64,000 nucleotides of DNA from Symbiodinium kawagutii (taxonomy: Eukaryota > Sar > Dinophyceae > Suessiales > Symbiodiniaceae): the NCBI GenBank assembly GCA_009767595.1, contig VSDK01001812.1:1-64000 (forward strand), given 5' to 3'. Made by a program: the position numbers and the translations under genes. Positions within the stretch are counted from its first letter, which is position 1; each line of letters starts with the position of its first letter. Shown here in pieces: positions 11,998 through 24,269 of the stretch. Under the pieces are notes generated by a model. It searched no databases. It saw nothing but the letters and a program-made list of their open reading frames with translations, and was not told the DNA's origin.

Positions 11998-12439
11998 AAA
12001 CGGTGCTCCACCATGTCTTAACCACTAGACCTGCCATGGGGAACGGTCGAAGCCCTGGGTTCGAAAAACCAGACCTTGGATGGTGGCCCTGGCCGAGCAA
12101 GTCACTACACCAGGGCCCGTGCCAGGTGCACCCATCACCCATCCAGCCACGAAGACACTAGTTGTAACTCCAGGTGGTTGAAGAGCGCACTGCGCATCTA
12201 CACACAAGGAACAACAAGTTGCACAAAGAAAGTACGCAAGATTCAATTATGTCTGTGTCGGTCATTGGCATTATCATTGTCATGACCTTAGGCTTAGGTT
12301 CTTAGATAACCAAACTCTAGACTCACTGCCGTCCATCAAATGAACACACAATTACAATACATAGTACATGCACGCCGCTGACAATGTCTTCGACATTGAC
12401 CCGCATTGGTTCGCCAACAGGGAGTGACGAAAAGGGACC

Positions 12440-12552
12440 GACCAACCAACCAACCAACCAACCAGCCAACCAACAAACAACCAGCCAACCAACAAACAAC
12501 CAGCCAACCAACCAACCAACTAACCAACCAACCAACCAACCAACAACCAGCC
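12440..12552. repeat. (CCAA)n tetranucleotide array
   Basis: About 110 bp of CCAA units with interspersed AACAA and CAGCC variants. It gives artefactual Trp/Gly/Leu-rich frames on the minus strand. Confidence 0.9.
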
Positions 12553-13249
12553 AACCAAGCGAGCTTAAGCACACTCTGAGCACATGACGATGGAAGGCCT
12601 GGCGAAGGGAAAGTTGTGGGTCAAGGTAGGAAGCAAACAAGAAACAAGAGCCTATTTCAATGGTGGCGCATCCAGATAGGCTATACCGTATACCTATGAT
12701 ATCCTACGATTCTCCAATCTTTGATCATGATTATCTGATTATCTGCTAAGCATTTGCTGCCCGTTGACAGCAGCTCCGCGAAGTGTAGAATTTCTGGAGT
12801 CTGCCAAGAAAAGCTCTGCTTTTCAGACACCTCCATAGCTTTCCCAAATCTCACCATGCTGACAACCCATGACGTTTGCATGCCCATGACGCTGACGAGA
12901 ACCTTTTCGCTCATTGGGAACTGAATGGGGATCACTCAAGTCCGAAAACCGATGCCATGTTGTCCCTGGATTGCTTTCTTTCAAGTCCAGAAATTACTTG
13001 CGACGGAATTCCTGGAGCGCAACCATTTAGCACTGAACAAACCGCTGGATATGGTTGCCGCAAAAACTCTTTTTCCATTGCCTACATGATATTCTGTTGT
13101 TTGTCCACACAACCAACTAGAAAGGGTTCACTGCAAAATGCATGAACAGCCAGTATCCGCCGTTAGCAGCAACTAGCAACCACATTAATTACCTTTTTCG
13201 TTCCCCACAATCACCCGTCACAGTCCTGTTTGCTAAGTGTCACTGCACT
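12553..13249. other. intergenic, nothing recognised
   Basis: The 12681-13145 frames on both strands show no domain and no clear exon chain. Confidence 0.3.
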
Positions 13250-13775
13250 AGCATTCATGATTGTGCATGATCAACCAAAAATTGACCATTAACAAGCAAT
13301 AACGAACCATGACCAACCAGTTGAAACCCATCATTAGCCATGGTCAGCCATTTGATACACATCAATTGGCCGTTCATTGACCATATCATTAGCTGCATCT
13401 AATTGCCCATTCACTTGACGATACATTAGGTAACCATCATATCTGCACATGAATTAGCCATGTTCTGCTCAACCTTTCATTGATCAGATTGGCTCACTAT
13501 CCACCAACTAACCATCTGTACACCACCATTAGCCATCTATTGAACATCAACTAACCACCAATTCCTTATTTCATGAAATATTTACCAACACTAACTATAT
13601 AACCATATCTAACCATCGCTCAATGATCACGCACCAGCCATAAGCCCTTGGCTACCTTTCGTGACCGTTGACAAACTAGTCGCATGAACCATTGACTAAG
13701 TACCATTAACCATCAGAATCACTATCACTTTAGCCATCCTAAAGCCGCACTACTCAACATAAACTAGTCAACCTT
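13250..13775. repeat. degenerate ACCATTA/CCATCA array
   Basis: Dense but imperfect CCATTA, ACCATCA and GACCAT words on the plus strand, without a sharp period. This is the reverse-complement sense of the array at 14330-15140. Confidence 0.6.
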
Positions 13776-14329
13776 AGCCTATAAAAATTGAAAACCATAA
13801 AAACCCTATCATTTTTGACATCCATTGGTCAACCTGAACGTCTACCCTTACCAGACCTTACACCCGAAGTCATTGACCAACCATCCAACCGTTGGTCATC
13901 ACCGGCCCATGGGTGGCCTGTCTTCTTCCCCCTCAGCGTGGCCAGCTGCCCTTCCTTTGTCAGGCCCCAAAGGTGCCCTGGCGGCGAGAACGAAGATTTC
14001 GCCAGCGAAAACGAACTTGGGGAATGAACGAAATCAGAAAGAGCGGAACTTGAATGATCAAGTCTTTTAATTTTCAAATTAATGATCTAACTATCTCATA
14101 CTATCTCTCCCTCTCTCCATCGCTGTCAGGTCTCCCGAACTATATAAACTGAATGTTATTGATACATATTAATACTGTAGATATCGAAATAAATATCGTA
14201 TATACATACAAAAACTATGTAGATATTTGGCTACGCTTGAATATACACACTAAGGAAGGAACCAAACATAAGCAAACTATACCAAATTATAGGGATCAAA
14301 AAGATCTGAATGACAATGGTAGTGAACTG
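13776..14329. other. spacer between the two opposed repeat arrays
   Basis: A GC-richer block at 13840-14030 has overlapping frames, followed by an AT-rich block at 14050-14280. No recognisable gene. Confidence 0.35.
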
Positions 14330-15140
14330 ATGGTTGGTAGTGGTGAAATGATGCTTCGTGATAGTGAACGATTAGTACATAAATGTACATAATGATAGCG
14401 GAGTGACGCCTAGGGAGACAGTGAAGTGATGGTCAATGTTGGTGAACTGATGGTAGGTGATGGAGAATTGAGGGCTTACAATGGTGCATTCATGGTGAAA
14501 TGATGCGAAATGATGATTCCTTGTAGTGAATTGATGGGCAATGATGATGAACGAACGGTTAGTGATGGTGAAGTGATGCTTAATGATAGTGGAATTGATG
14601 GCAAATGATGGTGAACTGATGGCCAAAGTGAATTGATGGTCAATAATGGTCAATGATGGTCCGTGGTGGTGAATTGATGGTCGATGATAGTGAGCTGATG
14701 ATTAATGATGGCGATGTGATGGTTTCTAGATCGTTGGTGATGGTGAATTGATAGATGATTTGATCGGTAATGACAATTCATGATAGTGAATTGGTGATTC
14801 CTGTAATGATGGTGAACGGACGCGCGGTGATCGGGAATTGCTGGTTGCTTTGAATTGACTGTAAATGATGGTGAACTGCTGATTGGTGACGGCGAATTGA
14901 TGGTTAACATTGGCTAATGGATGTTAATGGCATATGTTCAGATATGATTGTCAATTGATGGTTGGCTGATCGTTGATGAGGGTAAGCGGATGGCTAATGG
15001 GTGGTGAATTGACGATTAATTGATTCATGGCATTTCACGGTCAATTGACGATTCACAAGTGTTTATTGATGCTTCATTCATGGCTAACTAATTCATGGTT
15101 CGTCTATGGCTGCTTAATGGTTCATTCATGGCAAATCAAA
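14330..15140. repeat. degenerate minisatellite, about 24-bp unit
   Basis: Repeated units approximate TGATGGTGAATTGATGGTCA on the plus strand, with a period near 24 bp and many substitutions and indels. The minus-strand frames (His/Ile/Thr/Ser-rich) are translations of the repeat, not genes. Confidence 0.75.
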
Positions 15141-17462
15141 GTCAAGCAGTTTGTCAATCACATAATATTTGATGGTAAAGCTATTGAGCTGTTTCACATC
15201 AGCGTTTTTAGTTGATATGGATCTACCATGACTTCGCGTTTGTCCGTGGCTGGTAAGGTCTAAAATCAGTCTTGGGGGACATGATAACCACCTTCGCCTG
15301 CTTTGAAGGTTGGACCGAATTTCTTCACGGCTATTTGTGGCTTCATCAGCCCTCGAACCAACCTACAACATCCGCCAACAATATTCAATTGGGCTGGCCT
15401 TTCAACGGTGTCTTGATATTCACAGATTCTTAACCCCGGGTTGTTTAAGTTGCCCTGCCATGCACACCATCGTTTTTGGGGAACCCGGGCGAAACCCAAA
15501 GAAACATGAAGAAACAACATCAGCTCAGGATGTATTAATCAGCTGGCGAGGTATATGCATTCTATATATGTGAATCATCTATCTACCTACCTACCTATCT
15601 GTCTATCCATCTATCCATCGATCGACCTACTTATCTGTACATATGTGTAAACATGCATGGGGACACGAAGTCATTTATATATATGTATGTATGTATATAT
15701 GCAATGTAAATACTTTTAAAAAATAGATGCTCAGGATTATGCTATATCATATGCCTACAATATAATAATGTTAGGTTTGACCCCTGCAAAGGTTCCAAAC
15801 AAATCAGATTTCAGGGATTCGAAATGACAAATGTGATGTGATGCGGTATGTGGGAAGTAAAGGCTTGGGGATCAGCCTCATCATGCCTCATCTGGCCAAA
15901 GAAAACACACCAGGCAAAAAAAAACACCAGCAATGACAAAAACACTAGAGGCAAAACACCAGAAAAACGGAAAAACGCACCATCATCATCACCTTCAACC
16001 ATCATCCACACCATCACTTCATCTCAAACAACCCTCCCTTCCTATGCGCTAATCTCCTTGGAAAATTTCGCCACCGCCTTGTGCCGTTGCTATGTTGGTC
16101 CACATCAAAAGCCGCCACCAAGGGCCGGTAGTCTTAGCTGCATTGCCATGCCGAACGCAGTCTAAGAAACCCTAGGATCATCTGGGATCTTGGTGCTGAG
16201 AAAATCATTGAAAACCCGAAACTGTCTCCAGCTGAAAGCATCCAGCAGTTGCCATAGCTGCCACACAGCCGGCGAGCCTCGACTGAATGCTTTGCAGGTC
16301 CTTGGTGGGAGTCGGCCAATTGTGTAGCATGATATGATGCCCCATAGTTCCACCCCGAACTAGCCAAAAAAATCAGACATGATTATCAGTGCGAAATGAG
16401 CGTAGCTGAAAAAAACGTGCAGTTGTTCACCCAATTTGAGGACGCTACAAGTCGCCAAGGATTGCAGATGTTCTTCGGTCCGCAGCTGATTAGACGCGAT
16501 TTCCGGGGCTTGCGCTCTGCTCCAAAGTGGGCAAACTCACGAAACTGATTGGTGGCCAAACCTCGCAGTGGCGCGTGGGAGAGCGTCACGACGGGTGATC
16601 CATGAACCAAATCACCAGTTGCCCCCAAAGAGTCACCCGACAATCCTCGCCTATTTGATGGCATTTGATTTATCGTTATTTTATGTTTTATTGTTTGGCT
16701 TCACACACCTGACCTGGCATGTTAATCTTCGCCGAATCAACGGCTGACAAAATCATCGCCACTGAGCACGCCCTGCCACTCATCCAAATTTGTGGCATGC
16801 AGTCGAAGCTCAAGTGCTCGATGCAACGGGGAACAGCAAAAAAGGAGTCAGCATGAGTCAGCAAATTCATCAAAAAGACTTGGCGGCTTTCCTGCAAATA
16901 CAATTCTGATAGAATCTGACGTAGTTGTTATTAAATTGTAATATGTTTTCCATTTTTTCCCATCAGAAAATGAAACTGCATTTGTCTTCTGACTCGTCGT
17001 CGTGGCCCCCTGGGGTGCCAAACATTTGTTGTTGTGAAGCACATTCCGGACTACGCCTGCCCAGGAGTGTCACACATGCTGCTGACTCTGGAAATGGTTT
17101 CCCAATCATAAGCTTTCATGAGTAGCAGAAATAACTCTGCGGGGGCCAGTGCAGTGAAGCTAGGCATAGCCACGCACACACATGTACGAGTACTGTACTT
17201 CATGTTGTGGCCACAGGGAAACCATGAAAACCTGGCTGTCCAGCTCTGAAAGGTGCACAGGCCACATCTCAACTGTTCAAAGGCCAAAGTTTACCCCTCA
17301 CATTGTTACACCAAACCGGGACCCTCTCAAAGAATTGCAGGGCGTTGCATGGCATCGTGTCCAACATGTGGGAAGGGAGCTTCCTTAGCTTGCGTCATTC
17401 TACTAAACTTATCAAGAGTTCGGCCTCGTGTTGATGACTCAGGCGCTCGAATATCACATTCA
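15141..17462. other. intergenic or intronic, with a CTAC/CTAT microsatellite at 15573-15635
   Basis: Apart from the microsatellite, overlapping frames at 15266-15573, 15848-16165 and 16134-16664 have no recognisable domain. Confidence 0.3.
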
Positions 17463-17521
17463 CAGGAGGTTGGCTTTGCTCTCTTTTTGCAGTTCCAAAG
17501 CTGCAACTTGCTTTTTGAAAT
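17463..17521 (-). CDS. candidate coiled-coil exon
   Basis: After an acceptor-like GAGACAG the minus strand reads FKKQVAALELQKESKANLL, with heptad-like spacing of A/L/L. It then meets a TGA or a possible GT donor. No neighbouring exon assigned. Confidence 0.22.
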
Positions 17522-20429
17522 CTGTCTCAACTCACAGGGAACAAGAATCAACCTCTGCCATGGTAAAATCAAAATTCCTTGGAATCCGCACTGGAATTCG
17601 ATCATGTTGTGAACCCGCCAGAGTCACAACCCCGTGAGTTTCAACCAAAGTTCTTGTGAAAAACATGGAAATGAAGCAGGTCAGGTGGCCCAAGATGCCA
17701 GTTTTTCCCCTGATCTTGGCAATGAATCGCCACCTTTTTTTCCCACAATTCCTTCCCGCTTCTGGGCTGAGCGGTGAATGACAACTACAAGTACTTGAAG
17801 GTTCCCTACTACTTGGCCAGGAATTCCCGCCTAAGGATCTTACAAGCAGTTGAATGAAGCCTTCATAGTCGTAGTGCAGCATACTCCCAGTAATTAACAT
17901 AACCCTTACATCACCTCCAACACTGCCGCAGCCTTGATTTGTATCAGTAATCCACATTTGGCTGCTCAGTATCCTGGCCAGGCTCGCCCATTTCCAGCAA
18001 AATCAAAGTGACTGTCCAGGTCACAAGCGTCCATGGTAGGGATATAGCGTGATGTAACATGATCTAAAAGTCGTGGCACCAGAAGTGTCACGCTCAAGAA
18101 ACTCCAGCTGTGCCGTTGCACTGATCCCCTTATGAAATATCTTAATGAGATCTTTGCGGCGTACCGCCCCCTGGCAAGACCATAAGACCTATGACTGATG
18201 GAGGTGTCCACCACTTGTCCACCGCGGCCTTGTGAAATCGCAGTTTGTTAGCACCTGAGCGCGAAGGCGGCGATGCTAACTCCATGAGGGACTTCCCCGG
18301 TGCAAGACTTGGGGCTCATAGTACCACAGGACGGTTTCCTACCGTCTCATCAGGTCGTGATTTGAGAAATGCAACGTGAGTCAGTTTTGTATATAGTTTT
18401 GTTACTTAAAGAGTGATAATTTGCCTTCAGCCCGCTGAATGCAACACTGAAGCTATAGAAAGTCATGGAGGATCTGGTGGTCCCAGCCATGATGTACCTG
18501 CCATGGCTGCTGAGGACTGCACTGCGTGCAAAATGTCTGGGTTTTGCTCACTCCGCTCGAGGTCCAAACCTCAGAGCAAGAAGGGGCAGAAGTTCACTGA
18601 TGGGAATTTTGTGGAACTCGGAATTCATCACTTTGCCAATTACCAAGCCTGCACATGAGCCTACATAAAGCCTGCTAGCATCTACGGGCCACGTGTTGCT
18701 ATGTCACGACAAAAAATGGACCCATGAGACTGGAAAAAAAGCAATCATTACATTGGAAACTATGACAAGCACCGGCAGGACTGACACGTGTCCCTTGAAC
18801 ATCTTTAACCACCTTGAAGGATTTCAAACAATGTTCACTGATGTACCTTGGGAAAAAAAACCAAACGGAACAAGCCAAAACACCGAGAAGGACCCAGACA
18901 ACCTTAAGATCTTTTGAGATGTTCGCCTGCCTAAGGGTGCGGATATCATATAGGGATGTATAATCTGTTCAAGATTTTGTGGTATCAACATGTCAGCGGC
19001 TTCACTTCAACATGCACGGCGCATCACGGCGCATGTCCGGATGTGAGCGAAGAATCGGGAACATGAAACCAGGCATATCCCGGGAATCTCCGGTAAGCGG
19101 CCTTTAAGCGCTCAGAAAACCAATACACGATAGAGCTGACCTACCTTCCGTCCTCCTTAGCCCTTGCTGTGCTGCTGTGTTTTGCTTCTCCGTGTGGCAT
19201 GCGCGAGCAGAGGGCCAGGGGCCAACCATGCAGTCAACCATGCAGTCAACCACCTTCTAGCAGGACATGTGCTGCCCTGTGCATTGCAGCCTTGCGAACA
19301 CCCCCAAACCCATGCTGTGGGGTCTTGCCATCCCGGGCTTGTTTTACACATGCTGCAAGCTGGGGCTGCGCACATGTGCTTGGACATAAAATTTGGCAAG
19401 GGCATGGCTTTGGGTGGAATTTTCCCAAGTAAAACTGCGATTACGCCATCATAGCCTCAAAAAACATTGGATCTCGGCATTTCATTTTGCATTTTGATGG
19501 ATCGAATCCTTGTTTTGAATGTCCTTCTTGTTCTACTTCCGCAGCTCCGCAGTGGTCCGCCGTGAGCAGGGTCGCATTGCCCGACCTTTCGGGCTCACCT
19601 CTGTGGAAACGCTCCTGGTTGCCGCTTTTTCAACTGCTTCCACGTGCCATGGAGCTGCTTGCCAGCAATCTTTCTGTTGGGTCTGCCCCGCATCAAGCTT
19701 CGAAAACAGTGCAAGCGCAAGTGAACATCAACATCCAACCCACCCCGCCCTATCCTTCACCCAGTATCTACGTAGTTTGCAAGTGCACGTGAATGTCAAC
19801 ATCCCAACCCACCCCACAATTTCAACCCTTTCAAGGGTCCGGTGTCAACCGAGGGCCTTCAACAACAGTGTTGGCTTGCCTGTGAGCGCCTGCAGTAACC
19901 ACTTCAAGCACCTGGGATAATCATTACTCGAGAAAACAAATACAACATTATACAACCTTGCAGTTTTTTGGAGTATCGTGTGCTTTACTGTGCGCGGGGG
20001 CGCCCCACAATATACAAGTCAATAGCTGCTGGTGTCGCCGCTGGTTTCTCAAAACAGCTTGGTGTGAAACATTTGTACATGTAGCACACGATCTAAGTTC
20101 ACATGGCTCTGTGACAAACTTGTAACTAGAGGGGCCCATTGTTTGTGAGGGCTGCATTTGGTGTACTTTGAAAACTGTTTGGTGTAAATTTTCGTCGGGC
20201 AAAATGGCTAAAAGCTCATTGGTGTAACAGCTGACTGCCGTGAAGAAAAGCAGCGAAAGCTTGATGTGTTTTCATGCTGTTCGCCTTCAGGACGCCTGCG
20301 ATAAAGCTTTGCTAACAAGGATCCCCAACCGCCAAATGTTTTGCATTCTGGGACGAGGGGGTAGTGTTAAGGGATCGCTGACAATAATCCCGTCTCTTTG
20401 GCATTGAATCATCTCGTATCCCTCCCTAC
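17522..20429. other. intergenic or intronic, nothing clear
   Basis: Frames at 17532-17957 (-), 18693-18917 (+) and 19164-19920 (+) have no recognisable domain. ACCATGCAGTCA is duplicated at about 19225-19250. Confidence 0.28.
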
Positions 20430-20577
20430 CTTGATCGGCATTGAGAAAACATGAAGGGCACTGTGGCCCTCCAGTTGGCATGTTACGGAGTGCGGCACAT
20501 GTCCGGGCTGGCCGGTTGACATCGGTTGACTTCTTGAGGGTAATTCCTGTCATGGACATCTTTTCGGCAGGTGTCAC
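20430..20577 (-). CDS. candidate exon with Cys-containing segment
   Basis: The minus-strand frame reads through GGPQCPSCFLNADQ to a good donor (CAAG then GTAGGG). A competing frame over the same bases is also Cys-rich, so the true phase is unresolved. No family recognised. Confidence 0.22.
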
Positions 20578-21240
20578 AGTTGCACGTGATGTTTTTCAAA
20601 TGTGTTTCACATCTCCTGTGATGCACCTTCTGCATGCGTTGACCCACTGAAAGATGGGCTGTCTAGTTCAGTGCGTCTCGGCTGCCCACACTTCCCCAAC
20701 GGCTTGTAGGCGATGTGTATGACCCGCTTGGAGGTACCCAGCTGGTTCAGCCCGCTGAGTCGCGACGATTCCATGGTGACGCGCACCTGGATGGCGATTT
20801 TCCAAGACAACTTCTCAGCTACGCTTGAGTGACACCAATTTCCTTGATGGATTCGGATGCAACATGATGCAACGACAAATGCCGGTCTCACGGGGTGAAA
20901 TCTTAGGAGTTACCAGCACAGATCAAGGCTGGGGGCCATTTTGGAACTAGGTGGCCTCAACCAAGAATGGTTAGTTCAATGATTGAGTGAAGCGTTGCAA
21001 AGGAGCCTACCATGGACCATTGGAGGACACAATCTGCAGATAGAGGGCGACAGGAACCAACAATTCCCGTGTGCATCCTAGCCAAATGCAAGCACTTATT
21101 GATGCTCCTTTGCAGAAGACGCAAACCCTGAATGATCAGCGAACAATCTTGGTCGTAATCTAGCCAGTTTGAGTTCAAGCCATCCTTAATGTGGGTGGGC
21201 AATCTTCCCATCTTCTCGCTAGGATCAATTTTGGAAATAC
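20578..21240. other. intergenic, nothing recognised
   Basis: Frames at 20607-20891 and 20957-21343 (-) show no domain. Confidence 0.25.
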
Positions 21241-21289
21241 TCAATCTAAATAAATAAATAAATATATATATATATACATACATACCCTC

Positions 21290-21540
21290 AGGGTCCAAAC
21301 CCTTTAAAAACAAAGGGTTCATACACAAACCCCGGGTAGCCACTACAGTACGCCCATACTCAACCCATTATTTACCCGTACTAACCCATTATTTTTTTTC
21401 GGGTTGGGGAACCTTGGCAAAGGAGGGGCTTTTTGGTATCGCTCAACATGCTTCTTTTCAGGTTATTCCCGTAAACCCCGGGGTTTTTCACAAACCCAGG
21501 GTTTCCCCCGAAAACCTCGGGTATTCATGGGTATTCATCA
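21290..21540. repeat. cluster of AAACCC/GGGTTT palindromes
   Basis: A perfect 14-bp palindrome AAACCCCGGGGTTT lies at 21473-21486, with a near-copy AAACCCAGGGTTT at 21492-21504. Related words CCCGGGTA, AACCCATTATT and CGGGTATTCATGG recur around it, with the last half duplicated at 21519-21538. Confidence 0.5.
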
Positions 21541-23213
21541 AACCTGTTAATTTTAAAGGTTTTGGTTGATGAAGGCAAATAATATAGGCCGGAAAAGGAG
21601 AACTTCAATTTACACAATTTGCCAAAGCCCGATTTCGGAAAACACGACCGCGCCGCCCCCTGATGATCCCTTAATCTCAGATACCCCAAAAATAAATTAA
21701 AATTGATATTACCCCAGGTGCATCCAGGTGTAACATGATATTGGCGGAACGCCGCCAGAGACCGTTGTTAAACTTGATCCAGACAGGCGATAACCGCATG
21801 CGAATCATGAATCCATTAGCCATCATTAGACATAACCACTCATCAAACTAACATGCATAGTAGATCAGAATGTAAAACCATTATCCTCCATCATCATTGT
21901 GACAATCACACGTACGTAAATCACACAGTCGTGTTGGTTTACAATCATTACCCATCATCAGCCATCATTACCCCCCAATCACGGTATAATGCCTGGGTTG
22001 GGTTGCGAGACTTGTCCGCGAGAGCCATCATGACCCATCATCAGCCATCATCACTCATGTCGGTAAATCATGGCTAAACAATGGCTGCATCACCTTGTCA
22101 AATCATCACGTCATTACCCACCCACCGTGACTGGTACCTGCGCTGGCCATGCCAAACATGCAAGCACCTGGTGCGATGTAACTTGGGCATCCAGCGGTGC
22201 TTGAAACGGAAATGTCAAGGAATTATAAAGATCTATATATTTTGTACATTAATTACATATGGATCGATTTCTATGCAAAGAGTGCTTTTATGATATTCTG
22301 CGATGGTTGCAAAACCGAGTGTTTTTTGGGTAAAATTGAGAGTGGCATGTATAAAATGATGGTTACGAATCGCTAATCGTGATTAAGAATGTGTAAGCAT
22401 GATTCAACATGTTGATAGTAGCTACTCGTTTTGTACTGGCTAAGAGTCATCAACGGTGATTAATGTTGACTTGAATGAAACATAGTCATAGTTCCGCATA
22501 ATTCATGATGCATAATGTAATCGCTACTCAATATTCTGTGTCGTCTAGCCGCCAAGAACCAACACCCAGCAACCAAAACTAACAATCATCGGGACATACG
22601 TGATAATCAACACTAACCAACAGCAACTGCTTAATAACTTGGAGGAATAACACAACACTGAGAGGGGCACAAAAGCATTGCCAATCCCTCAAACACCTTG
22701 GGTCACGGTCGTACACTTCTTCCTTTTAAAGCAGGTAGACACCTATGATTCCTATGATTACATTCAGCACTTCCCAGGTTGTGATGGTACAGCACTGGAG
22801 AGGCCTGTTGTTGCCTCCCCAAGCACATGCCAGGTTGAACGGCCACGGTGATCATGTGCCATTGTTAGTTAAGCGTCTGATTTGATGTGATTTGCACATG
22901 TTTTGCGCTCCTCACTTCATTAATTGGAAGGACCCGACATTCGTATACATTTGTCGCATCCTTAGAATTGAGATCATGACTTGAAGTCCGTATTCTCCAA
23001 GCTTGTGGTATGAACTTCTCCCATTTCTGGTAAGAGTTTTAGCTCCGGATAAGATGGATAAGAGCTCTTATGAGCGCTCATAATGTCCCAGAAGGGCATA
23101 GCTTCAAGTGTTTCGAATCAATTCTGTTGGTTCAGAGAATGGAGAAATCAGTGGGAGGACGAGGTTCGCTAAGAAATCAACAGGACACCAAATGATCCAA
23201 GCAATCGTATCCA
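21541..23213. other. intergenic; CCATCA-rich at 21800-22080
   Basis: A degenerate CATCATTA/CCATCATC stretch lies at about 21800-22080. The remainder is AT-rich and no gene is recognised. Confidence 0.35.
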
Positions 23214-23309
23214 GTGGCTTCTCAAAATAGAGGTACCCTAAATCATGCAACGCAACCATTTCCAGTAGTAAAGCATTGATTTTGGGGTCCCCTATTGTCA
23301 GGAACACCC
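23214..23309. mobile_element. family-A TIR element
   Basis: GTGGCTTCTCAAAATAGAGGTACCC on the left; TTTTGGGGTCCCCTATTG then GGAACACCCC on the right. Confidence 0.65.
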
Positions 23310-23624
23310 CTAGTTGGTTCAAGGCAGGATGTTTAAGTCGGCAACATGCTGAAACAAAAACATCCTCATCGCTGAGACTCCCCACCAGCAGCGACACCAA
23401 GATGACCCAGCGAGCATGACGAGGAGCCTGGCATCAGTGATCAAAGATGGAGTCTACTGGTTTGGGTTGGGTAGATTGGAATGGAAGCAATATGGAGCAA
23501 TGATTTTTACCTGGTACATGGTATAGGTAGATGGTAGGTAAATGGTAGGTTGGTTCTCACGTGTTTTTTCGTAGTTCTTTTACATATTTTCTTATCTGTC
23601 AGCAATGGTTTACAATGGTTTTCA

Positions 23625-23680
23625 TTCTTATCCGTCAACGGGGGCTATCTCTCTCCTGTCAACGGGGGCTATGCCAGCGA
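23625..23680. repeat. 27-bp direct duplication
   Basis: GTCAACGGGGGCTAT occurs twice with a spacing of about 27 bp. Confidence 0.7.
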
Positions 23681-23944
23681 TAGATACAGCCTGGATAATC
23701 TGGATAGAAGCGCAGCTCGCGCTATCCAACCAATCTGTGAGACAACGGATGGGAACGGCATCCAATGAGGATGACATTTCTGCCACCTCTCAGGGCGCGC
23801 GGCAGCGGCCCAGATTTTCCCTTGCAAAGAAGACTCGCGAGGCCAAAGTGCTCAGCCTGAGCGGCGCAAAGGGGAATCCAAACATGGCTAGCACCACAAG
23901 TCTTCCACGACAGGTAAAAAAGGATGGTTTTTTACGCTAACATT

Positions 23945-23988
23945 GGATGATTAAGGGGTAGCCCATGGTACCCCTATGAGAAACACAC
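23945..23988. mobile_element. family-A element, right-end fragment
   Basis: A GGATGATTAAGGGGTAGCCC arm and TACCCCTATGAGAAACACAC remain; the left half is missing. Confidence 0.45.
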
Positions 23989-24198
23989 ATTTGGGAGCGT
24001 GGATGCGTCTGTGAACGAAGGGCAACCCCGAGCCCGACTCAGCAAAAAAAACCTACCCCAGGTCAGCGCAGCAAAAAAAGCTTTGAGCCTCCAGGGCCTC
24101 CAGCCTTGAAAAAACAAGGAGAAGTGAACTCAACCAATGAACATCCCAACAAGCAGTGCGAACCAGCGTGAACCAACACCTTTCCTGACGATCAACGC

Positions 24199-24269
24199 CC
24201 AAGCTGAGCCTCCACTCGGACGAAGCCACCGGCCACGTGAGCAACCTTCTCCAGAGTCTCATCAGTTCC
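24199..24269 (-). CDS. candidate internal exon, unknown protein
   Basis: The 71-nt segment follows an acceptor GGCAGGCAG and ends before a possible GC donor (CTTGG then GCGTTG). It reads GTDETLEKVAHVAGGFVRVE and onward, a coding-like helical segment. Two other frames are also open here, so the phase rests on composition only. Confidence 0.3.

Noticed and set aside
12323-12640. Trp/Gly/Leu-rich minus-strand ORF
   Set aside because: It is a translation of the (CCAA)n array.
14372-14910. Two His/Ile/Thr-rich ORFs in the GATGGT array
   Set aside because: They follow the repeat period and have no domain; repeat artefact.
20923-20947. Second spliced-leader-like match (GGGGGCCATTTTGGAAC)
   Set aside because: Only about 14 of 21 positions agree, a level expected by chance in a window of this size.
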